Source: Craterostigma plantagineum (lineage: Eukaryota; Streptophyta; Magnoliopsida; Lamiales; Linderniaceae). From it: DNA of 64,000 nt. This document shows, piece by piece, positions 1 through 11,640 of the stretch (positions are counted from its first letter, which is position 1; each line of letters begins with the position of its first letter). The translations under genes were made by a program, and so were the position numbers. Location: the NCBI GenBank assembly GCA_027422505.1, contig JAPQWV010001055.1, positions 62,001 through 126,000 on the forward strand, written 5' to 3'. Below the pieces are notes generated by a model, which was given only the letters and a program-made list of their open reading frames with translations, was not told the DNA's origin and ran no database searches.

Positions 1-536
1 TATCGTTTGCGACAATGGAATTATCGCCAACACCGAAAACTTTTGGTAAATATCACTTGGTCCGTGCCCATCTATGATGCTTTAGGCATATCTAAGTTGA
101 ATACGATAAGAAAATAATATAATTCTAGTACGAATGACAGTATGTAAAGGGAAAGTTGGAGATACCTTTTTTTCGATCGTAATGATGATGGTGTCAAAAT
201 TAAAGAGTCTCGTCGGTCATGGACAAAAGAGGTATTTTTTTTCTTGCTAGCAAGTTAAGATCTCTGACTCGACATGCGAACAGTGTATTTTCTGCGGTGT
301 GGTGAAAAAACTCGAGCGATGTAATGCTATTTATAGAGGTTGTAAGGTAGGGTCTCGCAGTAATTTAGGGTTCGAGGTAAATGAACCTTAACCCAAATAT
401 AGATCTTCCAGCCCAATGAAAATGTCCTCGAATGACCTAGTTAGTGAGCCTGTATATTATTCAGTAAGAGTTCATTCTGCTAGTGACTTTGACTATTGTT
501 GTTGGGCATGAGTGGAACCTTCTCTCCTGACCCCAA
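1..536. other. AT-rich DNA, no gene recognised
   Basis: I see no open frame with recognisable protein similarity on either strand. A TATA-like stretch (CTATTTATAGAGG) lies near 328-340, but no gene follows it that I can support. The function is unknown. Confidence 0.3.
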
Positions 537-675
537 GGGTCCGTTTGGAATGCATAATTCGATGTGGAAAAAAAGGTGTCATGGTACGACATGCGAAGCG
601 TGATGTACAATGATCGATGCATATCATTCATTTTTCTTTCCTTTCTACATTGAATTGCGCATACCAAACGCACCC
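537..675. mobile_element. Small MITE with GGGT(G/C)CGTTTGG ends
   Basis: The left end GGGTCCGTTTGGAATGC and the reverse complement of the right end GGGTGCGTTTGGTATGC form near-perfect inverted repeats about 17 bp long around a 139-bp element. The interior (GGTACGACATGCGAAG, TGTACAATGATC) recurs at 17,531-17,662, so this is a repeated family. No convincing target duplication is visible (CAA against TAA at the edges), so the superfamily is open: Harbinger-like with a 3-bp site, or a hAT relative. Confidence 0.7.
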
Positions 676-1177
676 TAAATGATCGGTCTTATTAGCGTAG
701 CGTGCGGCACAAGCACATTATCGGTCTTATTCCATGTTTAAAAAAAAACTCAATGAAAATGTATTTTGGTGTATTAGGACTAATCATAATATAATTAATT
801 TTTCTTATTAAGGAAATTTGAATGTTGATTGAGTGTTGAAATATTTGACAAGTTGGACCTAATGATATATTTGGGAGATTTGATTATATAAGGAAATTGG
901 CTATTAAATTAGTGAATTCTACATTTAACAAACGAATGTTACTAAAAACCTTAATAAAGTTTCACTAAATTAAGAATCAATTGCTATTATAAATTATTCA
1001 AATTTGTGGATGTTTCAATGTTTATAGATTTAATGAGATTAAATATGGATAAAATTGGTTGCATTGTTGAATGAAATTAAATGCATTGAATGGTGTGAAT
1101 ATATCACTTTATGTTTCAATTTACAGAAATAAATTTAATTTGTACTTATAATATGTAATTTTGTTTTGTATTTTATA
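676..1177. other. AT-rich spacer, no gene seen
   Basis: This is strongly AT-rich sequence with no coding potential or repeat structure that I could support. The phrase ATCGGTCTTATT occurs twice (about 680 and 719), once beside the MITE and once 39 bp later. Confidence 0.4.
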
Positions 1178-1186
1178 TATAACTTA
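1178..1186. repeat. Left 9-bp target duplication of the MULE
   Basis: TATAACTTA here is repeated exactly at 5801-5809, directly outside the two ends of the 1187-5800 element. Nine base pairs is the duplication length typical of Mutator-like transposons. Confidence 0.9.
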
Positions 1187-1896
1187 GGCAAATCTACACT
1201 TAAATCCATCCTCCCAAACTACCAATCAACTAACTTCCCCCACCCTCATTTAATTATCATAAAACTCCACATTTCAAACATATATATCAAATACCTACCT
1301 AATGGACAATTATAACCTTGTAAAACATAAATATTACCAAAAAATCAATTGAATTAGTCAACACCCCAACTTCCACCATTTTCACCTTCAAACCAGAGAC
1401 GAGAAAGAGATGACGAACGAACGAGCAAGCTTTCGCTTTCAAACACCTGTGTAAGGAAAGCGAACGAGCTAGCTTCCACGAGCAAGCTTTCACGAGGAAG
1501 ATTCCACCATTGTTGAACGCATAAGAAGGAACGAGCGAGCTACTGTAAGCTTCATGTTTTTTAATTTTTCGACTTTTTTGGCATTTGGGTTAATGTAGAG
1601 CTTAGGACTTCGATATGTGCATTTCTTCAAGGCTTTCATGTCGGGCAATTTTAATTCTTTGATTAGTGCTTAAATTTGGGGTTTAGGGCTAAACTTAGAG
1701 TTTTATTTTTCGTTATTCAATTCGGTGTTTTGATATCTTTCAAATTAGGGTTTCGAGATAGAGAACTAGCGAACATGCAAGCTTTCGTTTTCCAATACAT
1801 CTGTTGAACGAGAGAGAGACAGAGTAAGTTTCGACTGTAAGGTAATTGCTTGTTGTCATGGTACTGTATGTTATTTGAATATGGTACTGTTTGTTC

Positions 1897-2046
1897 ATGG
1901 GTTTTGGTACCGCATTACATAATTATGGTACTTTATTTACGTACACGAGGGAGAAGAATCCAGAGGGCGTGGATTGTGGCGTACATGTTGCAATGTCCAT
2001 GGATAAAATACATCGCCGGACCTACAGATCGTGGAAGGTATCTTGA
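1897..2046 (+). pseudogene. Ulp1-like cysteine protease (C48) catalytic-end remnant
   Basis: In the frame of the codon at 1945 the translation reads TREKNPEGVDCGVHVAMSMD and then stops at 2044-2046. The DCGV motif with the following hydrophobic run matches the active-site cysteine segment of Ulp1/SENP-type SUMO proteases and of the Ulp1-like proteins carried by plant MULEs. The catalytic cysteine codon is TGT at 1975-1977. The His and Asp blocks are not recognisable upstream and the open stretch begins only after a stop at 1876, so this is a degraded C-terminal fragment. Its position inside a MULE explains its presence. In the family the enzyme removes SUMO or related tags; this copy cannot. 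Confidence 0.6.
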
Positions 2047-2289
2047 CGATGTCGAAGTCGAAGCATATCGTTGCTCCACGCTTTTCACAATATTAAGAGA
2101 TCCTATTGGTTTTATGTTCCACTTGTTTTGAATGATATTATCAATGTTCGTAAGATTTTAGACTTGAGACTGATATGTTGTTCTAAGGTTGAGATTCAAT
2201 GAACCTGTTCTTAGACAATTTTTTATGTTTCTGAGGTGGAGGTTCTGCTTGAGAGTTGTTTTATGCTCCCATTATTTTGATAATACTTG

Positions 2290-3767
2290 AAAAACGCTTG
2301 TAGTACCAATATTCATATATTTGTAGTACCAATATATAGACGTTTGTGGTACCGTATAATAAGCTAATGTAGTACCACGAGTAGGTTACTTGTAGTATCT
2401 ATACCAGACTAAAAATAATTCGGATGGCGTCGAAAATTCATACCAAATTTGTAGAACCAATACACATAATTGTAGTACCAATAAATAGATATTTGTGGTA
2501 TCATATCGTTAGCTAGTGTAATACCATACGTAGGTTACTTATAGTATTCTTCATGTACCATGTTTTTTAACTATCGAGACCCGTACCCTAATTTGCAGTA
2601 CCAATATACATATGTTTGCGATACAATAGGTAGATGTTCGTGTACCGTACCTGTAGCTACTGTAGTACCATAAGTAGGTTACTTGTAGTATCTTACTGTA
2701 CCGTGTGTTTTAACTATCGAAACTCCTACCCTAACTTGTAGTACCAATATACATATATTTTCAGGACCAATATATAGACGTCTGTGGTACCATAACGCTA
2801 GTGTAGTACCACGAGTAGGTTACTTGTAGTATCTTTTACCGTACCACGTTATCGAAAACACGTAGATTATTGTGCAAATAAGGCATGAGAACTTCCAAAA
2901 TACGGCACATAATATAATTAAACACAGGGTAACATAAAATATAGACACTAACTTTCAATCGATCAAAAATCATGACTATTTAGTAAGATGTTCTTACTTG
3001 TATCATAATAAGTAGAAAAAAAGTTGGGGTTTCAACGTAATAATCCATAATTTTAAACATTAACCTACTAATACTGATACCAAATCATCAGTAAAGTGTT
3101 TATAACTATGCAAACATAGTCACAGACCAAAAATAATTCGGACGGTGTCGAAAAACTCCTACCCAAATTTGTAGTACCAATATACATATGTTTGTAGTTC
3201 CAATATATAGATGTTCGTGTACCATAACCCTACGATAGTGTAGTACCATACGTATGTTACTTGTAGTATCTTTTTCGTACCATGTTTCTAACAATCGGAA
3301 TACCTATCCAATTTTGTAGTACCAATATGCATAAATGTATAGTACCAATATATAGATGTTTGAGGTACCATATCATAATCTAGTATAGTACCATGATTAG
3401 GTTACTTGTAGTATCCTTTTCCGTACCACGTTTTAAATTATCGAAAATGCGTAGATTATTGTGCAAATAAGGCATGAAAACTTCCAAAATACGGCACATA
3501 ATATAATTAAACACACGATAACATAAATATAGACACTAACTTTCAAACGATCAAAAATCATGACTATTTAGTAAGATGTTCTTATTAGTATCATAATAAG
3601 TAGAAAGAAAGTTCGGGTTTCAACGTAATAATCCATAATTCTAAATATTAACCCACTAATATTGATACCAAATCATCATCAATAAAGTGTTTATAACTAT
3701 GGTAACATAGTCACGGACCAAAAATAGCTCGGACGGCGTCGAAATATTCCTACCCAAATTTGTAGTA

Positions 3768-3805
<38 letters not shown>

Positions 3806-4760
3806 TATAGTTCCAATATATAGATCTTCGTAGTACCATACCCTACGATAGTGTAGTACCATAAGTGTGTTACTTGTAGTATCTTTTTAGTACCATGTTT
3901 CAAACAATCGAAATTCCTACCCAAATTCGTTGTACCAAATTACATATATTTGTAGTTCCAATATATAGATGCAGCGGTACCATACCCTACGATAGTGTAG
4001 TACGATAAATATGTTACTTGTAGTATCTTTTCGTACCACTTTTCTAACAATCGAAATCCTACCCCAAATTGTAGTACCAATATACTTATATGTACAGTAC
4101 CACTATATAGATTTTTGCAGTACCATATCTTAATCAAGTATAGTACCATGAGTTGGTTTCTTGTAGTATCTTTTTCGTAACACGTTTCTAACAATCGAAT
4201 TCCTACCCAATTTTGTAGTACTAATATTCATATGTTTAGAGTACCAATGCATAGATGTTCGTCGTACCATACCCTACGATAGTGCAGTACCATATATCTG
4301 TTACTTGTAGTATCTTTTTCGTACCATGTTTCTAACTCGGATTCCTACCCCAATTTGTAGTACTAATATATATGTTTATAGTACCAATATATAGATATTC
4401 GTTGTACCATATATTACGATAGCGTAGTACCATACGTATGTTACTTGTAGTATCTTTTTCGTATCACATTTCTAACAATTGAAATTCCTACCCAAATTCG
4501 TAGTACCATACCTTACGAAATTCTGGTACCATACTTCTGTTAGTTGTAGTATCTTTTTCGTACCACGTTTCTAACAATCAGAATTCCTATCCCAATTTGT
4601 ACTACCAGCATACATATGTTTATAGTATCAATATATAGATGTTCGTAGTACCATACCATACGATAGTGTGGTACCATACATATGTTACTTGTAGTATCTT
4701 TTTCGTACCATGTTTTTAACTATCGAAACTCCTACCCCAATCTGTAATACCAATAACTTA
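2290..4760. repeat. Degenerate 140-149 bp GTACC-rich tandem repeat (13 units)
   Basis: A unit bearing GTAGTACCAATATATAGATG, then GTAGTACCATA, then GTTACTTGTAGTATCT, then TTCGTACCA and ATCG(A)AA.TCCTACCC recurs along the region. The GTTACTTGTAGTATCT landmark lies at about 2385, 2534, 2679, 2819, 3256, 3401, 3869, 4013, 4156, 4300, 4440, 4539 and 4684, so most steps are 140-149 bp and one is about 99 bp. Two steps are longer because a roughly 300-bp spacer is inserted (see 2862-3840). The whole array lies between the inverted ends of the MULE. Confidence 0.9.
2862..3840. repeat. 589-bp higher-order duplication inside the GTACC array
   Basis: A non-GTACC spacer beginning GTAGATTATTGTGCAAATAA occurs at 2862 and again at 3451, with matching sequence for about 350 bp in each copy (shared AAGGCATGA.AACTTCC, TAGTAAGATGTTCTTA and AATTCGGACGG / AGCTCGGACGG). 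One block of two repeat units plus this spacer was therefore duplicated head to tail. An (AT)n run at about 3769-3803 marks the second copy. Confidence 0.85.
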
Positions 4761-5809
4761 TTGGAACACCGACAATAACACGACATCATTCACAGTATTA
4801 ACATTATTCATCCAATAGTAGTATTGATATCAATATATCGACAATACTAATATCATCACCCACCAACAATATTACTATTAAACATATCGACAATATTAAT
4901 ATCATTTGTCCACCAACATCGTAATAAAATACATATCGACGTAAGAATGTGCGATCACCTATCGGCAACCTACTGAAAAAAGAATGTGTCATACCTATGG
5001 TTTCATCGATCAAACAAGAAATATGTGTTCTTATTCTTGCATATGGAAACGTGAGCCCACCAAAGACATTCGTAGACAACAAAGCTTCGTAAATATGACC
5101 TGTAAAACAACAAACCATTACCATATGATACTGCTAGAGAGCTTCAAATATACTTCGTAGAAGAAAATGTGGGTACTGTAATTCAATATACTTTGGTACT
5201 GCATATAATAAATTGCTTTAAACAATAAATTAGCCAAATTTTAACCAAATACGTCGACACCCACATTATGCTAATTTGTAGATAACATGAGGAAAATTCA
5301 ATTTTTTTTACAGCTACACACCCAAATCGCAACACCCACACCTCGACACCTAATCTCGATACCCACAACTCGATACCCAATATAGGTCGATGCTATTGCC
5401 ACGGACGTTCATTGTAAAACCCACCGAAGTGTTCCCTAACTCAAAATCTTTCGATCGAGGTCAAGAATATCGAAAGGGTTAACCTACAGTGAAAAAAACC
5501 AACAAAAATCTACCTCAATTTACCTAGACCGAGAAGCCCACGATAAATTAGGCAAGCTCGGAGCTTTTCCGGCGTGGACAAGGGCTGTTATGTCGCCGGC
5601 GACAGCTTTACCAGTTCAGGGTTGTTTACGTGGTGCTTCATTAATGGGTTGGAGAAGAAAGATAAATAAAAGAGGGGTAAAATCGTCCATAGGGAGTTAT
5701 GTGTAAGATAATTTTGATTAGGAGTTTGCTAATAAGTGATATGTAATAGGGAGTTAGTTGATGGAAAATAAGGGAATGGGGATTTAGTTGATGTTGCCCC
5801 TATAACTTA

Positions 5810-6560
5810 TAGTGTTTGATAATAAATAATATATAATTTAAGAGCAAATGACAATAATAGTGCTTGAACTATACCACAGTCTTACTGTTGGTGCTCAAAC
5901 TTATAAATGTGCTATTTTGGATCATCAACTTTGCAAACCTGTTATTTTGTGTTCTTTTACCTAAAGAACCGGTAAAAAAACTAAAAGGGAACAGTTCTGC
6001 AAAATTCAAGAACCAAAACGACATTTGAAAGTTTGAGCACAAATAATTAGAAATTTTATTTTACATCCATCTTATAGTAAAATCTAAATACAAAATTCAG
6101 CTTCGATCACTACGACATTTTCTTTTTTTTAAGAGGCATCTCAACACGATCTTTTTGAAAATTGGACCAACCAAATTTAACTGTTTTTATACATATTTTT
6201 TAATTTCTTTGATTTTTCAAGATGCATACCTGATTTATCAAGACTAGATTAGATATTTCATAGAAAATAACTTCAAGTCAACATAATATTTTTCCAGCAA
6301 TTCTAACATGCAAATAGCGAATATCTATCAAATAGCGAATATCTATGTCAGGATTTCAGCACGAACACATATGCTTAGGAAATTATAATCCCTACGCTAC
6401 TCACTAGATGTAATTTCGATGTTCTAGCAATTTTATAATATCATATCCATAACTTCTCAACCTCATATCTGGAATCCTAGTAATCATGTAAATACCTAAT
6501 CATAGACCACATGCATTAAGCAAATATCATGTAATAATATCTACTAAATTATAGGGCAAT
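5810..6560. other. Non-coding DNA with a short inverted-repeat element
   Basis: GTGCTCAAACTTATAAATGTGC at 5891-5912 is answered in inverted orientation by GACATTTGAAAGTTTGAGCAC ending at 6040. This suggests a MITE of roughly 150-210 bp, but I cannot fix the ends or a target duplication. The rest of the stretch is AT-rich with no gene seen. Confidence 0.4.
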
Positions 6561-6623
6561 TTTCATTCAGATCCCTTAGAATTCAGGTCCTGTCAGGAAA
6601 AAATTTAGTTTTAATAACCCGAT

Positions 6624-6722
6624 TTGTTCAGTAACACTTCATTGTTCTGCAGCAACACGTTATTGTTCTGCAGCAAAACTTCTTTGTTCTGAAATAACAC
6701 TTCATTGTTCTGAAATAACACA
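6624..6722. repeat. Short tandem repeat, about 21-bp unit, 5 copies
   Basis: A unit of the form TTGTTCTG(CAGCAA/AAATAA)CACTTCA is repeated about five times with drift. It lies between the MULE and the 3' end of the DEK gene. No function is suggested. Confidence 0.7.
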
Positions 6723-7032
6723 AAATGATAATCCGATAACAGTTCATATTTTAGATCCTTATCTCTAAATTTTGGTCCTTTAAACTAATGTTTTTTCATA
6801 AAGGGCCTTAATCCTATTTTACACTTGGAAGGAAAGAACGAATTAGATAGGCCTCAACAAAACACTATCTATAATCACATAAACCACACAACTAAACACA
6901 GAAAGATTAATTCCACAACTATTCTTACAAAACCAAGCAAAGACAAATCTAAAATTCAACAAATGTCAAGCATTCACCATTCTAAAGTCAGAAAAGTTTT
7001 TGAAGCCAAAGCCCATTCAACAGAAGATGAAT

Positions 7033-10000
7033 CTAATCGTTGTTTTCTTCGCCATTTCCCGAGTTATCTCCTGACCCGTCTCCCTCCTCTTCATCATCGT
7101 CGGACATGTCGTTTATTACATCTGTAATTATGTCTTTAATCTCGGATTTTCTGTGCATCAAATCTGCCTTGAAGTGTTCACCTAATCATTACGTCGAAGA
7201 TCATCAAGAAATAGAGTTGTGCAAAATAGGAAAAATTAAATGAGAGGTAGGACAAGGACTTACCAAGTTGTCTGAGAATATCAGATAATGTAGCCTGCAT
7301 TATGTTTACAATCGAGCGTTAATATTATATTTCTCAAACATAGATAAATGACCCGAGGACAGAGTTGCAACATACGGTGTTGAAATCGACTTCTTTGAGT
7401 ATGCCCGCAACCACTGCGTGCATCTCTTCTCTAGTGGGCTCTTTGGTCTTTCTCGACTTCTGATTACTTGGTCCTTCCCCTGGTAAGAACAAGTGAAAGT
7501 AACTACACAATATAGAGGATATACTACGTGTTACAAAAATTAGATATTACAATCCTAAGTCATATTGAAAACGACCCAATTTCGAGTTTGAGTTATCGTG
7601 TGGCACGAATCTTGCAAGTTATACAGTAAAGGTATGACACCATAAGTGATTATGTCTCACCAACTGCAACAAAAACTTAATGAGGCCTTTAAGAAAATAC
7701 TATTGATAGCCAAGCATTGCAAGAATAATATATTTATACAGACCCAATATTTAAATACCATACTTATATCTATTCACAAACCTTTGGTTGGTGACTTGGT
7801 TGATTTCTTTTTGCTTGAAGTCGAACCCTTCGCTGGTGAACTAGGGTGCTTCCCAGCTTCCTTTTCAACTTTTTGCTTTTTAGCTGGTGGTGTCTTTGTT
7901 TTGCCCGTTGATTCAGCTTCAGGAGTTCGCTTTTTGGATGAGGTTTTTTCTTGATTTTTTGCTTCCTTTGCTAATAGCCTTAGACCTTACAACAGTGTCT
8001 TCCATTGCAGTTTTCTTCGAAGACGAGGCATCTTTCTTCGAAGAACCCTTCTTCTCAACAACCTTCTTTCCAGGTGTATCAAGATCTGCATCAGACTCTT
8101 TCTCGGTATCATTTTCTTCATGGTCGCTCTGTGCTCTATGACTTGTACTGTCACCATCCTTATCATCCTCACTCTTCGAAGGCTCAACTTGATGATTGCT
8201 TTCTTCGAAATCTGATGGTTTTTTCCTTGGCAGATTCAGAATCCGATTTTTGTTTCTACATGTCAGTCAGACAAAAGAGTGACAGTGATAAGGTAACTAA
8301 GGAGAGATATACAAAAGCATGGTGTGGTCATATCATAATTCATATATATTCTCAACTTCTGCGCCAACCTAGGTCTTATAATCCTAAGACTATGTTTATC
8401 AATGACCCGGACAACCGTTGTGCAATATAATTAAATAAAATAAATCAAACAAGTAAATATTCCCCAACCCTCCCACAACCCGGTTGGTGGACCAACCTGG
8501 TTCACCAACGGTTGTGCACAGTTTTCAAAACTGTTTTGTGATTTTTATTGATTCTATGATACATTTAATTATCTATTAAAATTTTATTTTAATTTTTTAC
8601 CAAAAATGTATGATTTTTTTTTTTCTCTACAAATAGAGAGTAATATTGCTACATTTTGAGTCACAATTTTAAATTATCTATTTCTCTATTACATTCTATA
8701 ATCTATCATAATTCATATTATTGTTCTATCTACAATGCCCAAAGTATCTAAATTTTATATCATAATGTAATCTATTTCAAACATTCAAATACTACTAAAA
8801 TAATTATAAATATAAATATGATAGGTTGTTGATAAGTATGAAAATTGTTGAGGTGTAGGTTGTGAATGTGGAGGAGAGAGAAATTAATATTTTATTCTCA
8901 TGACCGGTTGCGAAGGTCATGGATAAACGTAGTCTAAGGGATTATTGCATCTGTGATGTGTGCGTCAATACTGTCAAACTTGGTGTTATTTGTAATCACA
9001 GCAGCTTGCAACATATTTATATCATAATACGTTTGTGCACTTGGACATAAAATTCAGTCACTGAGGAGCAGAAAAGAGAATACTTCGAATACGAACCTTT
9101 GCAGACTTCCCTGCAGATGCATTAGAACTTGAGCTTTTGCTAGATCCCTTACTCATACGCTTCTTACCCTACAGATGTTAACAAAGTAACAAGTCAGTTA
9201 ATCATTTCAGCATGTACTTGTTAAGAAACAGAATTTAACGTTAACAAACAGATGAAAATGAGATACTTATACCTTTTCCTTGTCAGCGAGCAAAGTATCT
9301 GTTGTAGCATGAGGAGATTCCAAGAACTCAAATAACTTTGAAGTGAGCTCTTCCTGATCACATAATTAGAGCGATTAATAGTCAATTATGGATTACATAT
9401 AGCATCAACAGTAGGGCATTACTTTCTTCACTGTAGCTCTATTGACTGAAATATTAAGTAGATCGCAGAAATCCAACAGCTTTTCTTTCACACATTTGTC
9501 AATCTTCTCCTTGAGCTTAGTCTTCTGTTTTTCCTGTTGTAAACAGCAAAGTAAAGAGGAGTAAAAATTTGAAGGGTGAAGTTTCTAGGCAAATGGCAGG
9601 GATTTTCTCGCGTAGAGTTCTAATATGATGTATACATTAGCAGTTGTTTCCCAGCATTTCAAGACTTGCACGTGAACAATAATCAAGCGCCCAAATTGAC
9701 CAAGCAAAATAAAAAGCAAAAGAAAACAATTAAAACAAACCTCATTCTCAGACCATACAAAACCGGAAAAGAGACCTAAATGTTTCTTCAATGTTTGCAC
9801 CTGCAAAAAATATTTCATGTTTATTTTCCCAATCCTAAAAGTGTTTGATCGGGGAACGGCAATTGGCAGTGCAGAGCAGAAAGGAAATATCTTATCAAAC
9901 CTTTGCTCTTTTGCCAAAAAGAATATGATGAAGAAGCTGCAGGTTTTCATCAGCCTTTCTTTTAGACAACTTGAACGCCACTGAAAAAATTTTAGAAGGC

Positions 10001-11344
10001 ACGAACGGCGTTACTTTGTTGTTAAATGTCCAATCAACAAAAAACAATGAAGCGGATTCAGGAATTCAAAAACAATATGGGCTGCTTCAACAAACAACTA
10101 CCGACTGATAGATTTCAGTTCAAACATATTTTATTTATCAAAGCCAATCCATAATATTACATGCACGTTAGCAGATTGAATTCAACAAAAACAATATAGT
10201 ACTTCACCTAATTTGAGATAGATATCATCCGGCATTAATATCAATGCAATTCTTAAATATAGACAAAAAGGGAGATCCTGAGCAGAGAAGAGTAAGCAAC
10301 AAGGGGCACAAGCCGCAACCAATTGTGGCAAACAAACATTTCAAAATATTTCATAATAACAGACAACACATATAAGTGCAGATAAGTATGTACCATTCGG
10401 GATATCCTTAAGTGCTGTACCTCGACCCTGCAGCACAGAACATATAATATTAGAGCCATGCAACAAGTCAAGGAACTCCTACAATCCTTTAACAGATCAG
10501 CTCAACCCATCAAAGAAAACTAAAGGCCAAACATAAAAGTAAATCAAAACGCAATTGTTGCACCATAAAATCACACGAACAAGCAAATATGGTGATACTA
10601 AAATGAATACTCCTCAGTTTCTGCATATAAATCAGCAAAAATTAATCTTGCCACTGTTTCAATCTGACGAACAACTCATAGGTCCCGACTTCCAATCATC
10701 AATAAAGACCAGAAAGTACCTTTGAAACTCAAGTATTCTACAAGTTATCAAACCACAAAACAAATCACAACTTTACAGCTTCCATTACATTCCTATCAAA
10801 ATGCAACTCCCATTCAGAAATGTCAACTAAAAACACAAAGATACTTAGATATTCAGAATTCCAGCACACCAACTTACCTACAAGACTAAAAAAAAAAAAC
10901 ATCTTTTATAGAAAAGCGAGTACCTTCTCAACGGCAAAGGGCTTGGACGCAGAACCCTTTGGCGTCTCGTCCACCATGAACCTTTCCACGGTCTTCCTCT
11001 CCCTCGTCGGCCTTGGAGATGAAAAATGTCCAATCTCCATTACCTTCTCTTTCTTTGACTCCTTTTCCTTGATTTCGTCCCCACTTTCTTCTCGTCGTCT
11101 TTCTCATCTCCGGAACCATCTTCTTCCTTAAAGTCCTCTTCTTTTGATTCCTTTTCAGATCTTTCCTCCTCTTTATCATCGTCCTTGGGCTCCTCTCTTT
11201 TACTTCCTCTTCTTTCCCATCTTCATCCTCCCTTTTTTTTCCTTCGTTTACTTTACCCTCAGCTTCATTTTTCTCATCCTTAACTTCAACTGGATCGTCG
11301 TCAAGCATCTCACCCTCCCCAATCGTTTCTTTCTCCGCTGCCAT
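7033..11344 (-). CDS. DEK: DEK domain-containing chromatin protein, 11 exons
   Basis: DEK proteins are nuclear chromatin factors that bind DNA and histones. Exons in coding order, each with GT..AG borders and matching phases: 11344-10924, 10427-10394, 9980-9901, 9800-9741, 9533-9423, 9353-9273, 9168-9097, 8255-7782, 7479-7376, 7294-7264, 7181-7033 (about 1,617 nt, about 538 aa). Exon 1 gives an acidic Lys/Glu-rich tail ending in PTRERKTVERFMVDETPKG. Exons 2-6 encode the conserved pseudo-SAP/SAP core (GRGTALKDIPN, KLSKRKADENLQLL, LGLFSGFVWSENE). Exon 8 is Lys/Ser-rich and basic. Exons 9-11 form the C-terminal DEK_C domain (EPTREEMHAVVAGILKEVDF, LSDILRQLGEHFKADLMHRK), followed by an acidic tail and TAG at 7035-7033. 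ATG 11344-11342 opens MAAEKETIGEGEM. The frame breaks by single bases near 11195, 11090, 8222 and 7946, the last two in poly-T runs. These look like indel errors, since splice sites and domains are preserved; a recent pseudogene is the alternative. Confidence 0.9.
8380..8943. mobile_element. MITE in intron 7 of DEK
   Basis: The left arm ATCCTAAGACTATGTTTATC and the reverse complement of the right arm ATCCCTTAGACTACGTTTAT form inverted repeats that stay similar for about 45 bp (continuing into AATGACC..CAACCG). The interior is AT-rich and non-coding. A TA pair flanks both ends, which would fit a Tc1/mariner-type site, but TAA/TTA is also possible. The element lies wholly inside the intron between exons 7 and 8, so it need not affect the protein. 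Confidence 0.6.
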
Positions 11345-11640
11345 GTAGATCAACAATTATTATTCCAAGAGCTGTCGAAACAAATCCGTGACTTCAATTT
11401 CTTGGGTCGTTGAATCCGACGCAAGGACCGTGACCGAGAATCAGCTGTTCGAGAGAAGAAATAACTGCGATTGAATGTGAAGTTAGGGCCAATCGGTGGA
11501 AAATGAACTAAGAAATGTAGAATTAGGGTTCAGAATTATGTTTTGGGTGTAAAGGCGGGCACAAAATTGGGGTTTGAAAAGGTTCGGTGTGGTCTGAGTG
11601 AATGAGCGGGCAACTCATATCAAGTACCCATTTTAAGGCT
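11345..11640 (-). promoter_or_regulatory. 5' flank / probable 5' UTR and promoter of DEK
   Basis: This stretch lies upstream of the DEK start codon. It contains AACCCTAATTC (minus strand, near 11521-11531), a telo-box-like AACCCTAA often found near the start of plant growth and chromatin genes. No TATA box is obvious within 300 bp. The transcription start cannot be placed from sequence alone. Confidence 0.35.

Larger units (their letters stand above)
1187..5800. mobile_element. Mutator-like element (MULE), 4.6 kb, Ulp1-bearing type
   Basis: The element starts GGCAAATCTACACTTAAATCC and ends with sequence whose reverse complement starts GGGGCAACATCAACTAAATC. The two termini stay alignable for roughly 150-180 bp (shared landmarks ATCAACTAACT and GGAC(A/G)ATT.TA.CC), so these are long diverged inverted repeats. 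A perfect 9-bp duplication, TATAACTTA, flanks them. Inside are a Ulp1-like protease remnant (1897-2046), a 2.4-kb GTACC-rich repeat (2290-4760) and spacer. I find no Mutator transposase, so this copy would depend on a transposase from elsewhere. Plant MULEs that carry Ulp1-like domains are known (the Kaonashi type). Assignment to that group is my inference. Confidence 0.88.

Noticed and set aside
3106..4194. Minus-strand ORFs with similar peptides (WYEKDTT, MVLHYRR, LYIGT) that look like a repeat protein
   Set aside because: They follow the 140-149 bp DNA repeat, are short and out of register with each other, and lack a common start or stop. The repeat explains them.
2290..4760. Regularly spaced repeats as a CRISPR-like array
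   Set aside because: Unit length is 140-149 bp with homologous, not unique, spacers, and the context is a plant transposon.
10928..11356. 142-codon minus ORF as the DEK first exon in full
   Set aside because: Its second half is out of frame with the conserved PTRERKTVERF segment. Only the first part is in the true frame.
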